The notes beneath the pieces are model-generated. The model saw only the letters and a program-made list of their open reading frames with translations, did no database searches and was not told where the DNA came from. Of a DNA stretch of 64,000 bases, positions 16,873-26,280 are shown in pieces. Numbering within the stretch: the stretch's first letter is position 1; the number at the start of each line of letters is the position of its first letter. The position numbers and the translations under genes are program-made. Source of the stretch: G963663775 sp963663775 (GTDB lineage Bacteria; Bacillota; Clostridia; Oscillospirales; Butyricicoccaceae); the NCBI GenBank assembly GCA_963663775.1, contig OY760624.1:2480001-2544000 (forward strand), given 5' to 3'.

Positions 16873-18204
16873 TTACTGGATTTCGCCTTCAACTTCTGTA
16901 ATCTTTGCTTTTTCAGCTGCTACCATTGTAATATTGGCAGCGTCCTTCACGGTATCCAGTGCACGTGTCAAACGCAAATCGCCCTTGAGTGTTTCCGGCT
17001 GAATTGCAGCGCGAACCTTTTCCACTTCCAAGCCATAGCTATCTGCCATGTTTTGATATTCTTCGTCCAAGCAATCATCTTCGATGACAATATTTTCAAG
17101 CTCACCAATCTTCTGCAAGGACAAACGAACCTTCACCTGACGCTCTGCCTGGTCACGGAACATGCCACGCATTGCGGTCATATCCATGCCGTTCATCTTA
17201 GCATACTGTTCCAAAGCGACGCCCTGCATCTGCAAACGATAGCTAAAGTCCTGCATAATGGTATCAATCTGTGCTTCCACCATCACATCCGGAATTTCTG
17301 CTTCCAAGGTTGCCAAAACGCCATCCAGAAGCTTTTCTTCCAACTCATGGTCTGCCTGCTCTTCTCGTGCAGTCGTCTGCTTTTCACGAATTTCCTGCTT
17401 CAGGGCATCCAATGTTTCGCAAGTTTCCGAAACATCCTTTGCGAACTCGTCATCCAATGCCGGAACAACGGTTTCCTGCACAGAATGTACGGTGCACTTA
17501 AACACAGCCGCCTTACCCTTCAGTTCTTCTGCATGATATTCTTCTGGGAAGTTTACCTCTACATCGCATGTTTCACCCGCAGATTTTCCAACCAGCTGCT
17601 CCTCGAATCCCGGAATGAATTCGCCGGAACCCAGTGTCAAGCGATGGTCGCTTCCCTTACCGCCTTCAAATGCTACGCCATCAATAAATCCTTCAAAATC
17701 AATGACAACGGTGTCGCCGTCCTTAGCCGCACGTTCTACGGTTTCTGTGCGTGCAACACGCTTAGCCATACGGTTCAGTTCTGCATCGACATCCTCATCA
17801 GACACTTCCACGATGGTTTTTTCCACCTGCAGACCCTTATATTCACCCAGTGCCACTTCCGGCTCTACCGGAACCTTAGCTGTGAAGATAAAGCCGCCGT
17901 CTTCCGGCATATCCTGCATTTCCACTTCTCCGCGACCAACTGGCTTCAGGTTTGCTTCTGCGACTGCCTGGTCATATGCGTCAGGATAGCACAGATTAAT
18001 CGCATCTTCAATGAACACGCCTTCGCCGTAAAGCTTTTCAATCAAATGGCGGGGTGCTTTGCCCTTGCGGAAGCCTGGTACGGTAATATTTTTTGCAGCC
18101 TTCTTGTATGCAGACTGCTTTCCCTTTTCAAGTTCTTCAGCAGAAACGAAAATTGTCAATTCAACAATGCTTTTTTCCTGTTTTTCAGTATTTCTAAGTT
18201 CCAT
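16873..18204 (-). CDS. tig: Trigger factor, ribosome-associated chaperone
   Basis: Trigger factor (443 residues) binds uL23 at the ribosome exit tunnel and shields nascent chains. The N-terminal ribosome-binding domain includes the FRKGKAPRHLIEK signature (about 45-57), the FKBP-type prolyl isomerase domain covers about 155-245 (GDTVVIDFEGFIDG), and the C-terminal helical arm follows. ATG 18204 has AGGAGG upstream. It heads the tig-clpP-clpX cluster. Confidence 0.96.
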   Translation of the reverse strand: MELRNTEKQEKSIVELTIFVSAEELEKGKQSAYKKAAKNITVPGFRKGKAPRHLIEKLYGEGVFIEDAINLCYPDAYDQAVAEANLKPVGRGEVEMQDMPEDGGFIFTAKVPVEPEVALGEYKGLQVEKTIVEVSDEDVDAELNRMAKRVARTETVERAAKDGDTVVIDFEGFIDGVAFEGGKGSDHRLTLGSGEFIPGFEEQLVGKSAGETCDVEVNFPEEYHAEELKGKAAVFKCTVHSVQETVVPALDDEFAKDVSETCETLDALKQEIREKQTTAREEQADHELEEKLLDGVLATLEAEIPDVMVEAQIDTIMQDFSYRLQMQGVALEQYAKMNGMDMTAMRGMFRDQAERQVKVRLSLQKIGELENIVIEDDCLDEEYQNMADSYGLEVEKVRAAIQPETLKGDLRLTRALDTVKDAANITMVAAEKAKITEVEGEIQ

Positions 18205-18275
18205 GATGAGTTGTCCTCCTAATATTATATCCAATCTATTTTAACAGATTATGAAATCAATTGCTATACTTTTTT

Positions 18276-18977
18276 CTATTTTTTCAATAAAACCGGTGTG
18301 AAATTTACGTGGTCGCATGAAACCAATCGGAATGTAATACCCTCCTGCAGTCCCTCGATTGCATATCGTAAGCTGCCGGAATGCAAGTGCCCGTAAATAC
18401 AATGTGTTACCTGATATTTCTGCATCAATGAAATGATTTCATCGCATTTAAAATTTGTATACAGCGGTGGATAGTGTAAAAACACATAAATTTCTGCTGC
18501 CTTTTTCGCTTTTGCGGCTTTGAGCGAAGTTTCTAAGCGCAAAAGCTCCCTGTGAAAAACCTTTTGGTCATGCGCCTGCTGGAAATTTTCTTCATAAAAC
18601 CAACCGCGCGTGCCGCAAAGCGCAATATCTTCATAAAAGAAGCAGGTATTGTGCAGCCATTCGATGTTTTGAATCTCATTTTCTGCAAGGAACTGATTCA
18701 TTTTCTTGACGGTATCCCACCATAAGTCATGATTTCCCTTGAGAATAATTTTGCGTCCAGGCAGCCGATTCAGGAGCAGAAAATCTTCTTTTGCTTCCTT
18801 GAAGTTGATGCCCCAAGAAATATCGCCGCCCAAAACAACCGTATCTTCCGGTTGTATGATTGCTCGCCAATTTTTTTCAATTTTCGTCATATAGCCTTGC
18901 CAACCGCCGCCAAAAATATCCATTGGCTTGGCAACACCACAGGAAAGATGCAAATCTGCTAAGGTATATAGTGCCAT
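18276..18977 (-). CDS. Calcineurin-like metallophosphoesterase
   Basis: A 233-residue metallophosphoesterase with all metal motifs intact: DLHLS (7-11), GGDISWG, GNHDLWW, HYPP and GHLHSG. These ligands bind two metal ions. The family is found next to thrC in several Clostridia and its substrate is unknown. ATG 18977 (MALYTLADLHLS) is 13 bases after the thrC stop. The gene order suggests co-transcription with thrC. Confidence 0.85.
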   Translation of the reverse strand: MALYTLADLHLSCGVAKPMDIFGGGWQGYMTKIEKNWRAIIQPEDTVVLGGDISWGINFKEAKEDFLLLNRLPGRKIILKGNHDLWWDTVKKMNQFLAENEIQNIEWLHNTCFFYEDIALCGTRGWFYEENFQQAHDQKVFHRELLRLETSLKAAKAKKAAEIYVFLHYPPLYTNFKCDEIISLMQKYQVTHCIYGHLHSGSLRYAIEGLQEGITFRLVSCDHVNFTPVLLKK

Positions 18978-18990
18978 CACGCACGCTGCC

Positions 18991-20484
18991 TTACAGCGTT
19001 TTGAGCAAATCGACGGTGCCCAGAATTGCAGATTTATCAATCACCTGGTCAAAGCGAGCCGTTTTGCCTGCCAGATTTGCAAGCGGTGTTGGTATCGCCG
19101 CACCTGACATTTGAGAAAGCTGCGCCAGTAATTCTATACCATCGCTTTCGACCGTGCCGCCCAACGCTTCAATCACACTCTGACAGAATTTGAATGGGCT
19201 TGCTGTAGACGCAATAACCGTCGGTGTTGTGTCACCTGTGCGGTTTCTGTACGCTTCATAAACCTGCACGGCAACTGCAGTATGCGTATCTGCCAAGTAC
19301 TTTTCATTTTCAAACAAATGACGAATAGTTTTTGCTGTCTGCTGGTCATCCGCATAACCTGCATCAAAATCTTTGGAAATTTCTGCAAACGATGCTGTTT
19401 CCAGTGTATATTCCCCGGAATTCTTCAAAGCATCCATCATTGCAGCAACAGCATGGTCATTTTGACCGGACACATAGAAGAGCAGTCGCTCCAAATTCGA
19501 GGAAATCAGAATATCCATAGATGGTGACGCCGTCGTATAAAAATCACGATTGCGACTATAGGTTCCTTCTTTTTTGAAGAAATCTGTCAAAACGTTGTTT
19601 TGATTGGACGCACAAATGAACTTTCCAATCGGAATGCCCATTTGCTTTGCAATATATGCCGCTAAAATATTGCCGAAATTTCCGGTAGGCACGCAAACGT
19701 TAATCAAATCGCCGTTTTGAATTTCTCCTTGGTTTACCAAATCACAATATGCAGATACATAATATGCAATCTGCGGCGCAAGTCGTCCCCAGTTAATAGA
19801 GTTTGCAGAAGAAAGCATCAAGCCCTCCGCGTCCAACTTTTCTTGCGTTGCCTTGTCGGTAAAAATTTGTTTCACTGCGCTTTGTGCATCATCGAAATTT
19901 CCTTCAATCGCACAAACGGCAACATTATTGCCTTCCTGTGTCACCATCTGCAGCTTTTGAATCGTGCTGACGCCATCTACAGGATAATACACCATGATTT
20001 TAGTGCCTTCTACATTTGCAAAGCCGTCCAGTGCTGCTTTTCCGGTATCTCCAGAGGTCGCCACCAGAATGCAAGCGGTACGCTGTTCGCCGATTTTTTG
20101 CAGCGATGCAGTCAGCAAATGCGGCAAAATCTGCAATGCCATATCCTTAAATGCACAGGTAGGTCCATGCCAAAGTTCCAGCATATATTTCCCATCTGCA
20201 AGCTTTACCAGCGGTGCGGTATTGCTTCCGCCAAATTTTTCATCGGCATATGCTTGATTTGCAAAATTCTGCAGCTCTTCTGCGGTGAAATCCGTCAAAA
20301 ACTTCCCCAGCACCATTGCCGCACGTGCCTTATAGTCCATGGAAAGCAATGCCTGCCGTTCCTCGCCTGTCAATTGCGGGAACGTAGTCGGGCAATATAG
20401 TCCGCCATCGGGTGCAATTCCAGTCGCAATGGCATATGCAGCACTCACAACTTGGCTTTTATCTCTTGTGCTTACGTATTTCAT
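18991..20484 (-). CDS. thrC: Threonine synthase
   Basis: PLP-dependent enzyme (497 residues, class I length) converting O-phosphohomoserine to threonine. The PLP lysine is in GPTCAFKDMALQ, the phosphate-binding loop is ATSGDTGKAAL, and the N-terminus (MKYVSTRDKSQVVSAAYAI with APDGGLYCP) is typical. ATG 20484 has GGAGGATTTC upstream. No hom or thrB is near, so the threonine genes are dispersed. Confidence 0.95.
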   Translation of the reverse strand: MKYVSTRDKSQVVSAAYAIATGIAPDGGLYCPTTFPQLTGEERQALLSMDYKARAAMVLGKFLTDFTAEELQNFANQAYADEKFGGSNTAPLVKLADGKYMLELWHGPTCAFKDMALQILPHLLTASLQKIGEQRTACILVATSGDTGKAALDGFANVEGTKIMVYYPVDGVSTIQKLQMVTQEGNNVAVCAIEGNFDDAQSAVKQIFTDKATQEKLDAEGLMLSSANSINWGRLAPQIAYYVSAYCDLVNQGEIQNGDLINVCVPTGNFGNILAAYIAKQMGIPIGKFICASNQNNVLTDFFKKEGTYSRNRDFYTTASPSMDILISSNLERLLFYVSGQNDHAVAAMMDALKNSGEYTLETASFAEISKDFDAGYADDQQTAKTIRHLFENEKYLADTHTAVAVQVYEAYRNRTGDTTPTVIASTASPFKFCQSVIEALGGTVESDGIELLAQLSQMSGAAIPTPLANLAGKTARFDQVIDKSAILGTVDLLKTL

Positions 20485-20497
20485 GAAATCCTCCAAA

Positions 20498-21460
20498 TCA
20501 TAACATCCTTGTAATAAATGCAGACAAGTTGTCATAAAAAATCGCATCTACTGTACTTTGCAGATAATTCTGCTGCAGCATTGCCTCTGCAATTTTATCC
20601 ATATCCGCTACCGTTTGTATCCCCTGCGGCAGGCGGTCACATCCATCAAAATCTGCGCCCAAGGCAAGACACCGTTCTCCTCCACGCGCACAAAAATGCT
20701 CAATGTGCCGCAATACATCGGTGATTGTGCCATTTCCACCGATGAAATCGGTGAATAAATTGATGCCCACCAAACAATTTCGGCGCATGATTTCATCAAA
20801 CTGCAAATCCGTCAGATTACGCAGATGCGGACAAATGGCACGGCTATTGGAATGACTCGCCGCAAAAGGCACATCCGTATGGGCACACAATTCCCAGAAC
20901 CCTGCCTCTGACAGATGAGATACATCGATAATCATATGCAAATCAATCATTTTTTGGACGAGTTCAAGTCCTTTTTCTGTCAAGCCCTTATCGTTATCGA
21001 CATTTGCACCGCAAGCATAGGGGCTGTCATAGTTCCACGCCAATGTAATCAATCGCACGCCGCCTTCATAGGCACGGCGCAGTGCATCTGCATCTGCCAG
21101 TAATTCTGCCCCTTCAATGCTCAAAAATGCCGCTGATTTGTTCTTTGCCTGTGCCATTTGCAAATCCTCGGCACATGTGCACAGCATCAGCCAATCCGCA
21201 TTCAAGCGAAGCTCTGCATGCGCCGTTTGTAGCATCGCATCCAACCGCTGTTCTGCCGGCAAATCCAACAGGCATTTCCGATTGGCATACTTCGGTGGAT
21301 AATCTTCCCCTCGTGCACCGCAAAATAGTGCAAAAAACTGCGCATAATGCCGAAATCCACGAATGCGGGAGGCATCAATCGCCAAATCATTTTTCCGAAG
21401 ATGCTTTCCTGTTTCATAGCATTCGTAAAGCGTATCACAATGCATATCAAACAATTTCAT
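20498..21460 (-). CDS. Membrane dipeptidase (peptidase M19 family)
   Basis: A 320-residue renal-dipeptidase-like zinc enzyme. Metal-binding motifs DMHCDTLYE, the bridging glutamate in SIEGAELL, the IIDVSHLSE motif, ASHSNSRAI and GADFDG are all present. Such enzymes cleave dipeptides, often with D-residues. Two starts are possible: ATG 21460 (MKLFDMHCDT, the usual family start) and ATG 21469 three codons earlier; the AGGAGG lies 12 and 3 bases upstream respectively. Confidence 0.88.
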   Translation of the reverse strand: MKLFDMHCDTLYECYETGKHLRKNDLAIDASRIRGFRHYAQFFALFCGARGEDYPPKYANRKCLLDLPAEQRLDAMLQTAHAELRLNADWLMLCTCAEDLQMAQAKNKSAAFLSIEGAELLADADALRRAYEGGVRLITLAWNYDSPYACGANVDNDKGLTEKGLELVQKMIDLHMIIDVSHLSEAGFWELCAHTDVPFAASHSNSRAICPHLRNLTDLQFDEIMRRNCLVGINLFTDFIGGNGTITDVLRHIEHFCARGGERCLALGADFDGCDRLPQGIQTVADMDKIAEAMLQQNYLQSTVDAIFYDNLSAFITRML

Positions 21461-21479
21461 CTCACACATTCGCCTCCTC

Positions 21480-21845
21480 TCATGCTTCAAACGCATTTTC
21501 AATATGCTGTATTTGAACTGGCTCTGCGGCATTTTGCGGCCAGTAGACCTCTATCACATCAAATCGCGGCTGTAACTCTAACGGGTTCTGCTGCAGCCAA
21601 AATGCCGCTGCCTGCAGCAATCGACGTTGCTTTGCCACGGTTACAAACTCTCGTGCCTGCGCAAATCTCGCATCTGCACGTGTTTTCACCTCTGCAAAGA
21701 CAACAAACCGCTGATTGCAGGCGATGCAATCGATTTCCCCTTGGCGCACCCGATAATTGCACGCCAAAATTCGGTATCCTCTTTGCACTAAAAACTGTGC
21801 CGCTCGCTGTTCTCCTAATTTCCCCTGCACAGAGCGGGTTCTCAT
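21480..21845 (-). CDS. yraN: YraN-family (UPF0102) nuclease-fold protein
   Basis: A 121-residue protein of the YraN/UPF0102 family with a restriction-endonuclease-like core: GxxGExxAAxFL start, then GEIDCIA and VVFAEVKTRADARF, which hold the D-(E/x)xK-type residues. Function unproven. Overlaps rnhB by 4 bases and follows it as in many Firmicutes. Confidence 0.88.
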   Translation of the reverse strand: MRTRSVQGKLGEQRAAQFLVQRGYRILACNYRVRQGEIDCIACNQRFVVFAEVKTRADARFAQAREFVTVAKQRRLLQAAAFWLQQNPLELQPRFDVIEVYWPQNAAEPVQIQHIENAFEA

Positions 21846-22465
21846 ATATGCGCCCCCTGCTTTTGCGCCCTATATTTTTTCAAAAAGCTGCTGCGATGCA
21901 GCGGGCTGACGCCATAGGCATCCAGTGCCGCATAGTGTGCCTTCGTCCCATAGCCTTTGTGTTTTTCAAAACCATACTGCGGATATTCCTGTGCCATTTG
22001 CACCATATATCGGTCACGGGTCACTTTTGCAAGCACAGATGCCGCCGCAATGGAAGGCACCTTCGCATCACCGCCTGTCACACATAAAAACGGAATTTCC
22101 AACCCCTGCGAGCGATTGCCATCTACCAAAGCATAGTCTGCCGCAACCGCCAACCCTTCCACCGCCTGTTTCATCGCTAAAAACGTAGCTTGTAGAATAT
22201 TGATTTCATCAATGGTTTCCTGTGCAACAGATGCAATCGCATAAGCAACTGCGTTTTGGCAGATTTCTTCATATAATGCCTCACGTTTTTTTTCGCTCAG
22301 CTTTTTGCTGTCATCTAGTCCATCGATTTGCAATCCATGCGGCAAAATGACCGCCGCCGCCACCACTGGGCCTGCAAGCGGACCACGTCCTGCCTCATCA
22401 ATGCCGCAAACCGCCCGATAGCCTTGCTGCATCGCTTCCGCTTCATATCGCCAATCTGCTGTCAT
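21842..22465 (-). CDS. rnhB: Ribonuclease HII
   Basis: RNase HII (207 residues) removes ribonucleotides from DNA. Catalytic residues are in GIDEAGRGPLAGPV (Asp23, Glu24), in ALVDGN and in AAASVLAKVTRD. Overlaps rbgA by 4 bases, so coupled translation in the rplS-lepB-rbgA-rnhB-yraN operon. Confidence 0.95.
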   Translation of the reverse strand: MTADWRYEAEAMQQGYRAVCGIDEAGRGPLAGPVVAAAVILPHGLQIDGLDDSKKLSEKKREALYEEICQNAVAYAIASVAQETIDEINILQATFLAMKQAVEGLAVAADYALVDGNRSQGLEIPFLCVTGGDAKVPSIAAASVLAKVTRDRYMVQMAQEYPQYGFEKHKGYGTKAHYAALDAYGVSPLHRSSFLKKYRAQKQGAHI

Positions 22466-23328
22466 AGATAGTCCTCCGGCGTTTCCAGTGAAATGCGCCC
22501 CAGCACACCTCCACGAAATTCATCAAGCAAAATGCGTGCCATACGCTCGGTATCAATCTCACCGCCTGCTATCAAAAAACCTCTGCGTTTTCCTGCCTGC
22601 AACAGCAAATCATAGCCTAAAAAATCCACTTCTTCCTGCGGCAGCACAACTTGATAGCGGCTTTGAATCGTTTCCGGCGCATGTGCCGCCAGCAATTCCA
22701 TCAGCTTGCACGCCAGTGTTTCGATATCCAAAATATCGTCTTTGACCGCACCCGTGCAGGCAAGCAAAATACCCGTGCGCTCATCGTCAAACTTCGGCCA
22801 CAAAATACCAGGCGTATCCAACAAATCAATGCCCTGTGCCACTCGAAACCATTGTGCGCCACGGGTTACGCCTGGTCTATCTTCTGCCTTTGCGGCTTTT
22901 CTGCCCAGAATTTTATTGATAAAGGTAGATTTCCCGACATTTGGTATGCCGACCACCATCACACGTACAGAGCGACCGCTCTGTCCTTTTTCCGTCCATG
23001 CCGCAATTTTTTCCTTTAAAATTTCACGTGCTGCCTCTGCAAAACGTGCCGTACCTTGCCCTTTTCGGCTGTCCGTTTCAATGACAGCACATCCACGGGC
23101 ACGAAAATACTGCGACCACGCCTGTGTGGTGCGTGAATCCGCCAAATCAATACGATTGAGCACAATCATGCGTGGTTTTCCTGCCGCCAACTCATCCATA
23201 TCCGGATTGCGGCTTACCAATGGAATGCGTGCATCCACCACTTCACAAACCAAGTCTATTTGATTGATATTTTCCTGCATCTGGCGGCGTGTTTTGGTCA
23301 TATGCCCCGGATACCATTGTATATTCAT
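22462..23328 (-). CDS. rbgA: Ribosome biogenesis GTPase RbgA/YlqF
   Basis: A 288-residue circularly permuted GTPase that promotes 50S assembly. The order G4 (NRID, about 58), G1 (GIPNVGKST, about 127) and G3 (DTPG) shows the permutation. N-terminus IQWYPGHMTKTRR is family-typical. The start overlaps the lepB stop by one base (TAATG). Confidence 0.94.
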   Translation of the reverse strand: MNIQWYPGHMTKTRRQMQENINQIDLVCEVVDARIPLVSRNPDMDELAAGKPRMIVLNRIDLADSRTTQAWSQYFRARGCAVIETDSRKGQGTARFAEAAREILKEKIAAWTEKGQSGRSVRVMVVGIPNVGKSTFINKILGRKAAKAEDRPGVTRGAQWFRVAQGIDLLDTPGILWPKFDDERTGILLACTGAVKDDILDIETLACKLMELLAAHAPETIQSRYQVVLPQEEVDFLGYDLLLQAGKRRGFLIAGGEIDTERMARILLDEFRGGVLGRISLETPEDYL

Positions 23329-23939
23329 TATGAAATCGCTCCCATACGGTCAATCGGTAAAATTCTGGTCAAAACGTGCCCTAAAATATAGCGTTCATCC
23401 ACCATACCCAACCGCATATCACGGCTGTCTGAACTCCTGTTTCGATTATCTCCCATCACAAAAACGCAGCCTTCCGGCACAGTCTGCGGAAACGGCATAT
23501 CAATCGGATTATGTGTCAGCTCATTGATATATGGCTCATCCAGCACTTCTCCGTTAACACACACTTCACCCGTGGAAAAATCAATGTCCACGGTATCTCC
23601 GCCTGTTGCAACGATGCGTTTGACAATTGGTCCATCAATAAAAGAGGTCTTTGTCAGCACAACAATATCGCCTTTATGCGGTGTATAAAACAAATCGCTC
23701 ATAAAAACCTTATCCCTGTCATGCAATGTTGGATACATAGAGGAACCATCCACGCCAATCAAACGCACCACAAAGGTAAATAACAAAATAATCGCAGTCA
23801 AAGAAACGACCAACGCTTCGCCCCATTCAAAAAATTCACTTTTATAGCGAGCTGCACGTGTCGTTTTTTGATTCTCATTGGATTCCATCGGCTGTTCCGA
23901 TGCCATCAACTCGTCCTCGACAGTCTTGTCTTCCTGCAT
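23328..23939 (-). CDS. lepB: Signal peptidase I
   Basis: A 203-residue type I signal peptidase: a charged cytoplasmic tail, one membrane segment (about 41-62), catalytic Ser67 in GSSMYP and Lys107 in IVKRIVATGGD, and the conserved box GDNRNRSSDSR. ATG 23939 is preferred because GGGAGGG is 9 bases upstream; an ATG ten codons earlier has no such site. Lies between rplS and rbgA. Confidence 0.94.
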   Translation of the reverse strand: MQEDKTVEDELMASEQPMESNENQKTTRAARYKSEFFEWGEALVVSLTAIILLFTFVVRLIGVDGSSMYPTLHDRDKVFMSDLFYTPHKGDIVVLTKTSFIDGPIVKRIVATGGDTVDIDFSTGEVCVNGEVLDEPYINELTHNPIDMPFPQTVPEGCVFVMGDNRNRSSDSRDMRLGMVDERYILGHVLTRILPIDRMGAIS

Positions 23940-24140
23940 CCGTATCGTCCCTCCCGCATCAGATTGCATTTTTCAAACACGGAACATCGCCATGCTCATC
24001 TGAAAATTATTGCAGGCATATTGTTTCATGCTCTATCATTATAGCTTTTTTGACAGCTTTTCGCAATATCCAGATTGCTATTTCTCAAAATTTCTCGCAG
24101 CCTCTGACACGTTTTCGCCATACGGCATCTCATGGTATGT

Positions 24141-24169
24141 AAAAAAGCCCAGCAAAAGCCGGACTTTTT
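24141..24169 (-). terminator. Terminator after rplS
   Basis: Minus strand AAAAAGtCCgGC, TTTT loop, GCtGGgCTTTTTT. Some read-through into lepB is likely needed, since no clear lepB promoter is seen. Confidence 0.7.
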
Positions 24170-24180
24170 CAAAAAACAAA

Positions 24181-24522
24181 TTAAAGCTTTTCTGCAATCT
24201 TCGCAGCCTTACCAACTCTGCCACGCAGATAGTACAGCTTCGCACGACGTACACGACCATTGCGAACCACTTCAAACTGTGCAACATTGGGGGAATGTAC
24301 CGGGAAGGTCTTTTCCACGCCTACACCATAAGAAATTCTGCGAACGGTGACTGTCTTGTTGATGCCAGCATGCTTCATCGCAATGATGGTACCTTCAAAA
24401 ATCTGAATACGCTCACGGTTTCCTTCCTTAATTTTTGCGTGAACCTTTACCGTATCACCAATCTGCAAGTTCGGCAAATCGGACTTGAGCTGCTGCTCAG
24501 AGAGAACCTTTACTAAATCCAT
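24181..24522 (-). CDS. rplS: 50S ribosomal protein L19
   Basis: bL19 (113 residues, standard length), located at the 30S-50S interface. Motifs PNLQIGDTVKVHAKIKEG, IQIFEGTIIA and NGRVRRAKLYYLRG are family signatures. ATG 24522 has AAAGGAAG upstream. A structured leader (24545-24586) precedes it. Confidence 0.96.
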   Translation of the reverse strand: MDLVKVLSEQQLKSDLPNLQIGDTVKVHAKIKEGNRERIQIFEGTIIAMKHAGINKTVTVRRISYGVGVEKTFPVHSPNVAQFEVVRNGRVRRAKLYYLRGRVGKAAKIAEKL

Positions 24523-24544
24523 TTTCTTTCTTCCTTTCATCATA

Positions 24545-24586
24545 GACATTCTTGCCCTATCAACTGCCGACAAGCAGAGGAATGCC
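24545..24586 (-). promoter_or_regulatory. Structured 5' leader of rplS (candidate L19 leader)
   Basis: In the rplS leader, GGCATTC pairs with GAATGTC, enclosing an inner CTGC/GCAG hairpin. Ribosomal protein L19 genes in several bacteria have autoregulatory leaders; I can see a stem but cannot align it to that family. Confidence 0.4.
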
Positions 24587-24603
24587 CGTGCAATACTTAA
24601 AAT

Positions 24604-24633
24604 AGTATATCACACAAATTGCCTGCAATGCAA
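24604..24633 (-). promoter_or_regulatory. Promoter of the rplS operon
   Basis: Minus strand TTGCAT (24628-24633), 18 bp, TATACT (24604-24609). Confidence 0.6.
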
Positions 24634-24656
24634 GTTTTTTATGAATGTTTTTATGA

Positions 24657-26063
24657 TTATGTGCGTTTGATTCGTCTTCTAACCAATTTATAGACACCCT
24701 CGAGTAAATCTTTTCCATTGAGCGCAAAAATCAGCAAAAAGAGCACCGTTTGCTGCACAATCCACAGTTTTCCGCCTTGCAGCATCCAAACAGCCTGTAT
24801 GCCCAAAACAATAGCAGTGCATAAAAAGCGCAGCTGCTTCCAATGGATATGCAGGTATCGGCGGCTGTGCAGTGCACGGGTAAGGAACATCAAGAAATAG
24901 CTGCTCATGGTTGCAATCGCTGCACCCATCGCCCCCATCGCAGGAATCAACAAAAAATTGAGGGCAATATTAAATCCTGCGCCAAACAGGGCGGTCGCAA
25001 GCGATGCCACACTTTTCTTTTCCAACGTGTAAATACTGTTCAAAAAGTTCGACAAGCAGGAAAATGCAGAACCAATCACCAACACAGGGATGCACTTCCA
25101 TGCCTCAAAATAGGAGGGTGCTGCTAAAATCCCTGTTGTGATTTTTGCCGTTGCAATGATGCCGGATGCCATCACAAACAGTAGTGCTTGGTATAGATTG
25201 CCGATTTTGCTGAAAAACTTCTCCTGCTCCGCACGACTGCTGCCGTCAATTGCCGTAATCTGCCACGCTTCAATAAAAATACTAGAAATCAGCACCAAAA
25301 TCGTGGGGATTTTATTGGATACACTGTATAGACCCGTTTCCGCCCGTGTTCGCATCGCCGTCAAAAAGAAGCGGTCTGAAAAATTGAAAATCCACACGCA
25401 GACGGTTGTAGGAATCAGCGGGATGGCATATTGCAGCATCTGCCGCGAGGTGCGGCTGTCAATGGCGTCAAATCGAATAAATTCATACAAACGGTCTGCT
25501 GCAAACAGGAACACAACGCTGATAATGTTGGAACAAATAACAGACCACACATAGCCTTCCACGCCCCACCCAAATACCGCCAAAAAAAGCACATTGCACA
25601 AAATAGTTGTCAGCGTTCGGAACATCCCATCAAACGCATACAATCGCACATGTCCCCTTGCACGCACAAACTGCCCGCAAAGCAGCTGAAAGTTGGCAAG
25701 CAGCACATAGGTATAAATCAGCAAGGTATAGTCGCTGAGAAATGCAATTTTATGCACCAGTGGATACAGCCCCAACAGCAGGAAAAACCCTGCCCCTATG
25801 ATGGAAAATCCTGTTGTAAAGACCGTATGCTTGGAATAGGCATTCTCCAACCCAAAGCGAATGACTGCATTGGTAATCCCCACCGATGCAATGGGCATCA
25901 GCACATTTGCCGCCTGTGTAATGGTGTCCGCAATGCCATAATCGGCACTGGTCAAAATCCCTGTATAAAACCGTGTCATGAAAAACACGAGCATTTTGGA
26001 GCTGAATGTGCCAATGGCAAATACTGCGACATTATTCATCAGTTTTTTATATCGATTCGTCAT
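24657..26063 (-). CDS. Polysaccharide flippase (MOP/Wzx-like membrane protein)
   Basis: A 468-residue integral membrane protein with about 12-14 hydrophobic segments, of the multidrug/oligosaccharidyl-lipid/polysaccharide exporter superfamily. The start (NNVAVFAIGTFSSKMLVFFMTRFYTGILTSADYG) is typical of the RfbX/Wzx branch that flips lipid-linked glycans. No glycosyltransferases are adjacent, so the substrate is unknown. Its 3' end is 24 bases from the rplS promoter. Confidence 0.82.
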   Translation of the reverse strand: MTNRYKKLMNNVAVFAIGTFSSKMLVFFMTRFYTGILTSADYGIADTITQAANVLMPIASVGITNAVIRFGLENAYSKHTVFTTGFSIIGAGFFLLLGLYPLVHKIAFLSDYTLLIYTYVLLANFQLLCGQFVRARGHVRLYAFDGMFRTLTTILCNVLFLAVFGWGVEGYVWSVICSNIISVVFLFAADRLYEFIRFDAIDSRTSRQMLQYAIPLIPTTVCVWIFNFSDRFFLTAMRTRAETGLYSVSNKIPTILVLISSIFIEAWQITAIDGSSRAEQEKFFSKIGNLYQALLFVMASGIIATAKITTGILAAPSYFEAWKCIPVLVIGSAFSCLSNFLNSIYTLEKKSVASLATALFGAGFNIALNFLLIPAMGAMGAAIATMSSYFLMFLTRALHSRRYLHIHWKQLRFLCTAIVLGIQAVWMLQGGKLWIVQQTVLFLLIFALNGKDLLEGVYKLVRRRIKRT

Positions 26064-26225
26064 ATCATCGCTCTTTCCTTGCTGTAGGTTGCTCCCAAAT
26101 CTATGATAACCATAATAGAGAGATTGCGCAATATTGTTATTTTACAGGATTTATGCCATCACTGCAACTCTTTTTCGGATATATCCTCCATCTCCAAGCA
26201 AGTACTTCCGCATATCCCCGCAAAA

Positions 26226-26264
26226 GATAGGACTATATAGCATTGTGTGCCATATAGTCCTATC
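26226..26264 (-). terminator. Terminator after aroF
   Basis: Perfect 13-bp arms GATAGGACTATAT and ATATAGTCCTATC with a 13-base loop, then CTTTTGC on the minus strand. Confidence 0.65.
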
Positions 26265-26280
26265 GGTAAATCTTCTGTTG

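Noticed and set aside
17053..18222. A 389-codon open frame on the plus strand
   Set aside because: It lies wholly opposite tig, has no ribosome binding site and encodes a Cys/Phe/His-rich sequence typical of antisense frames.
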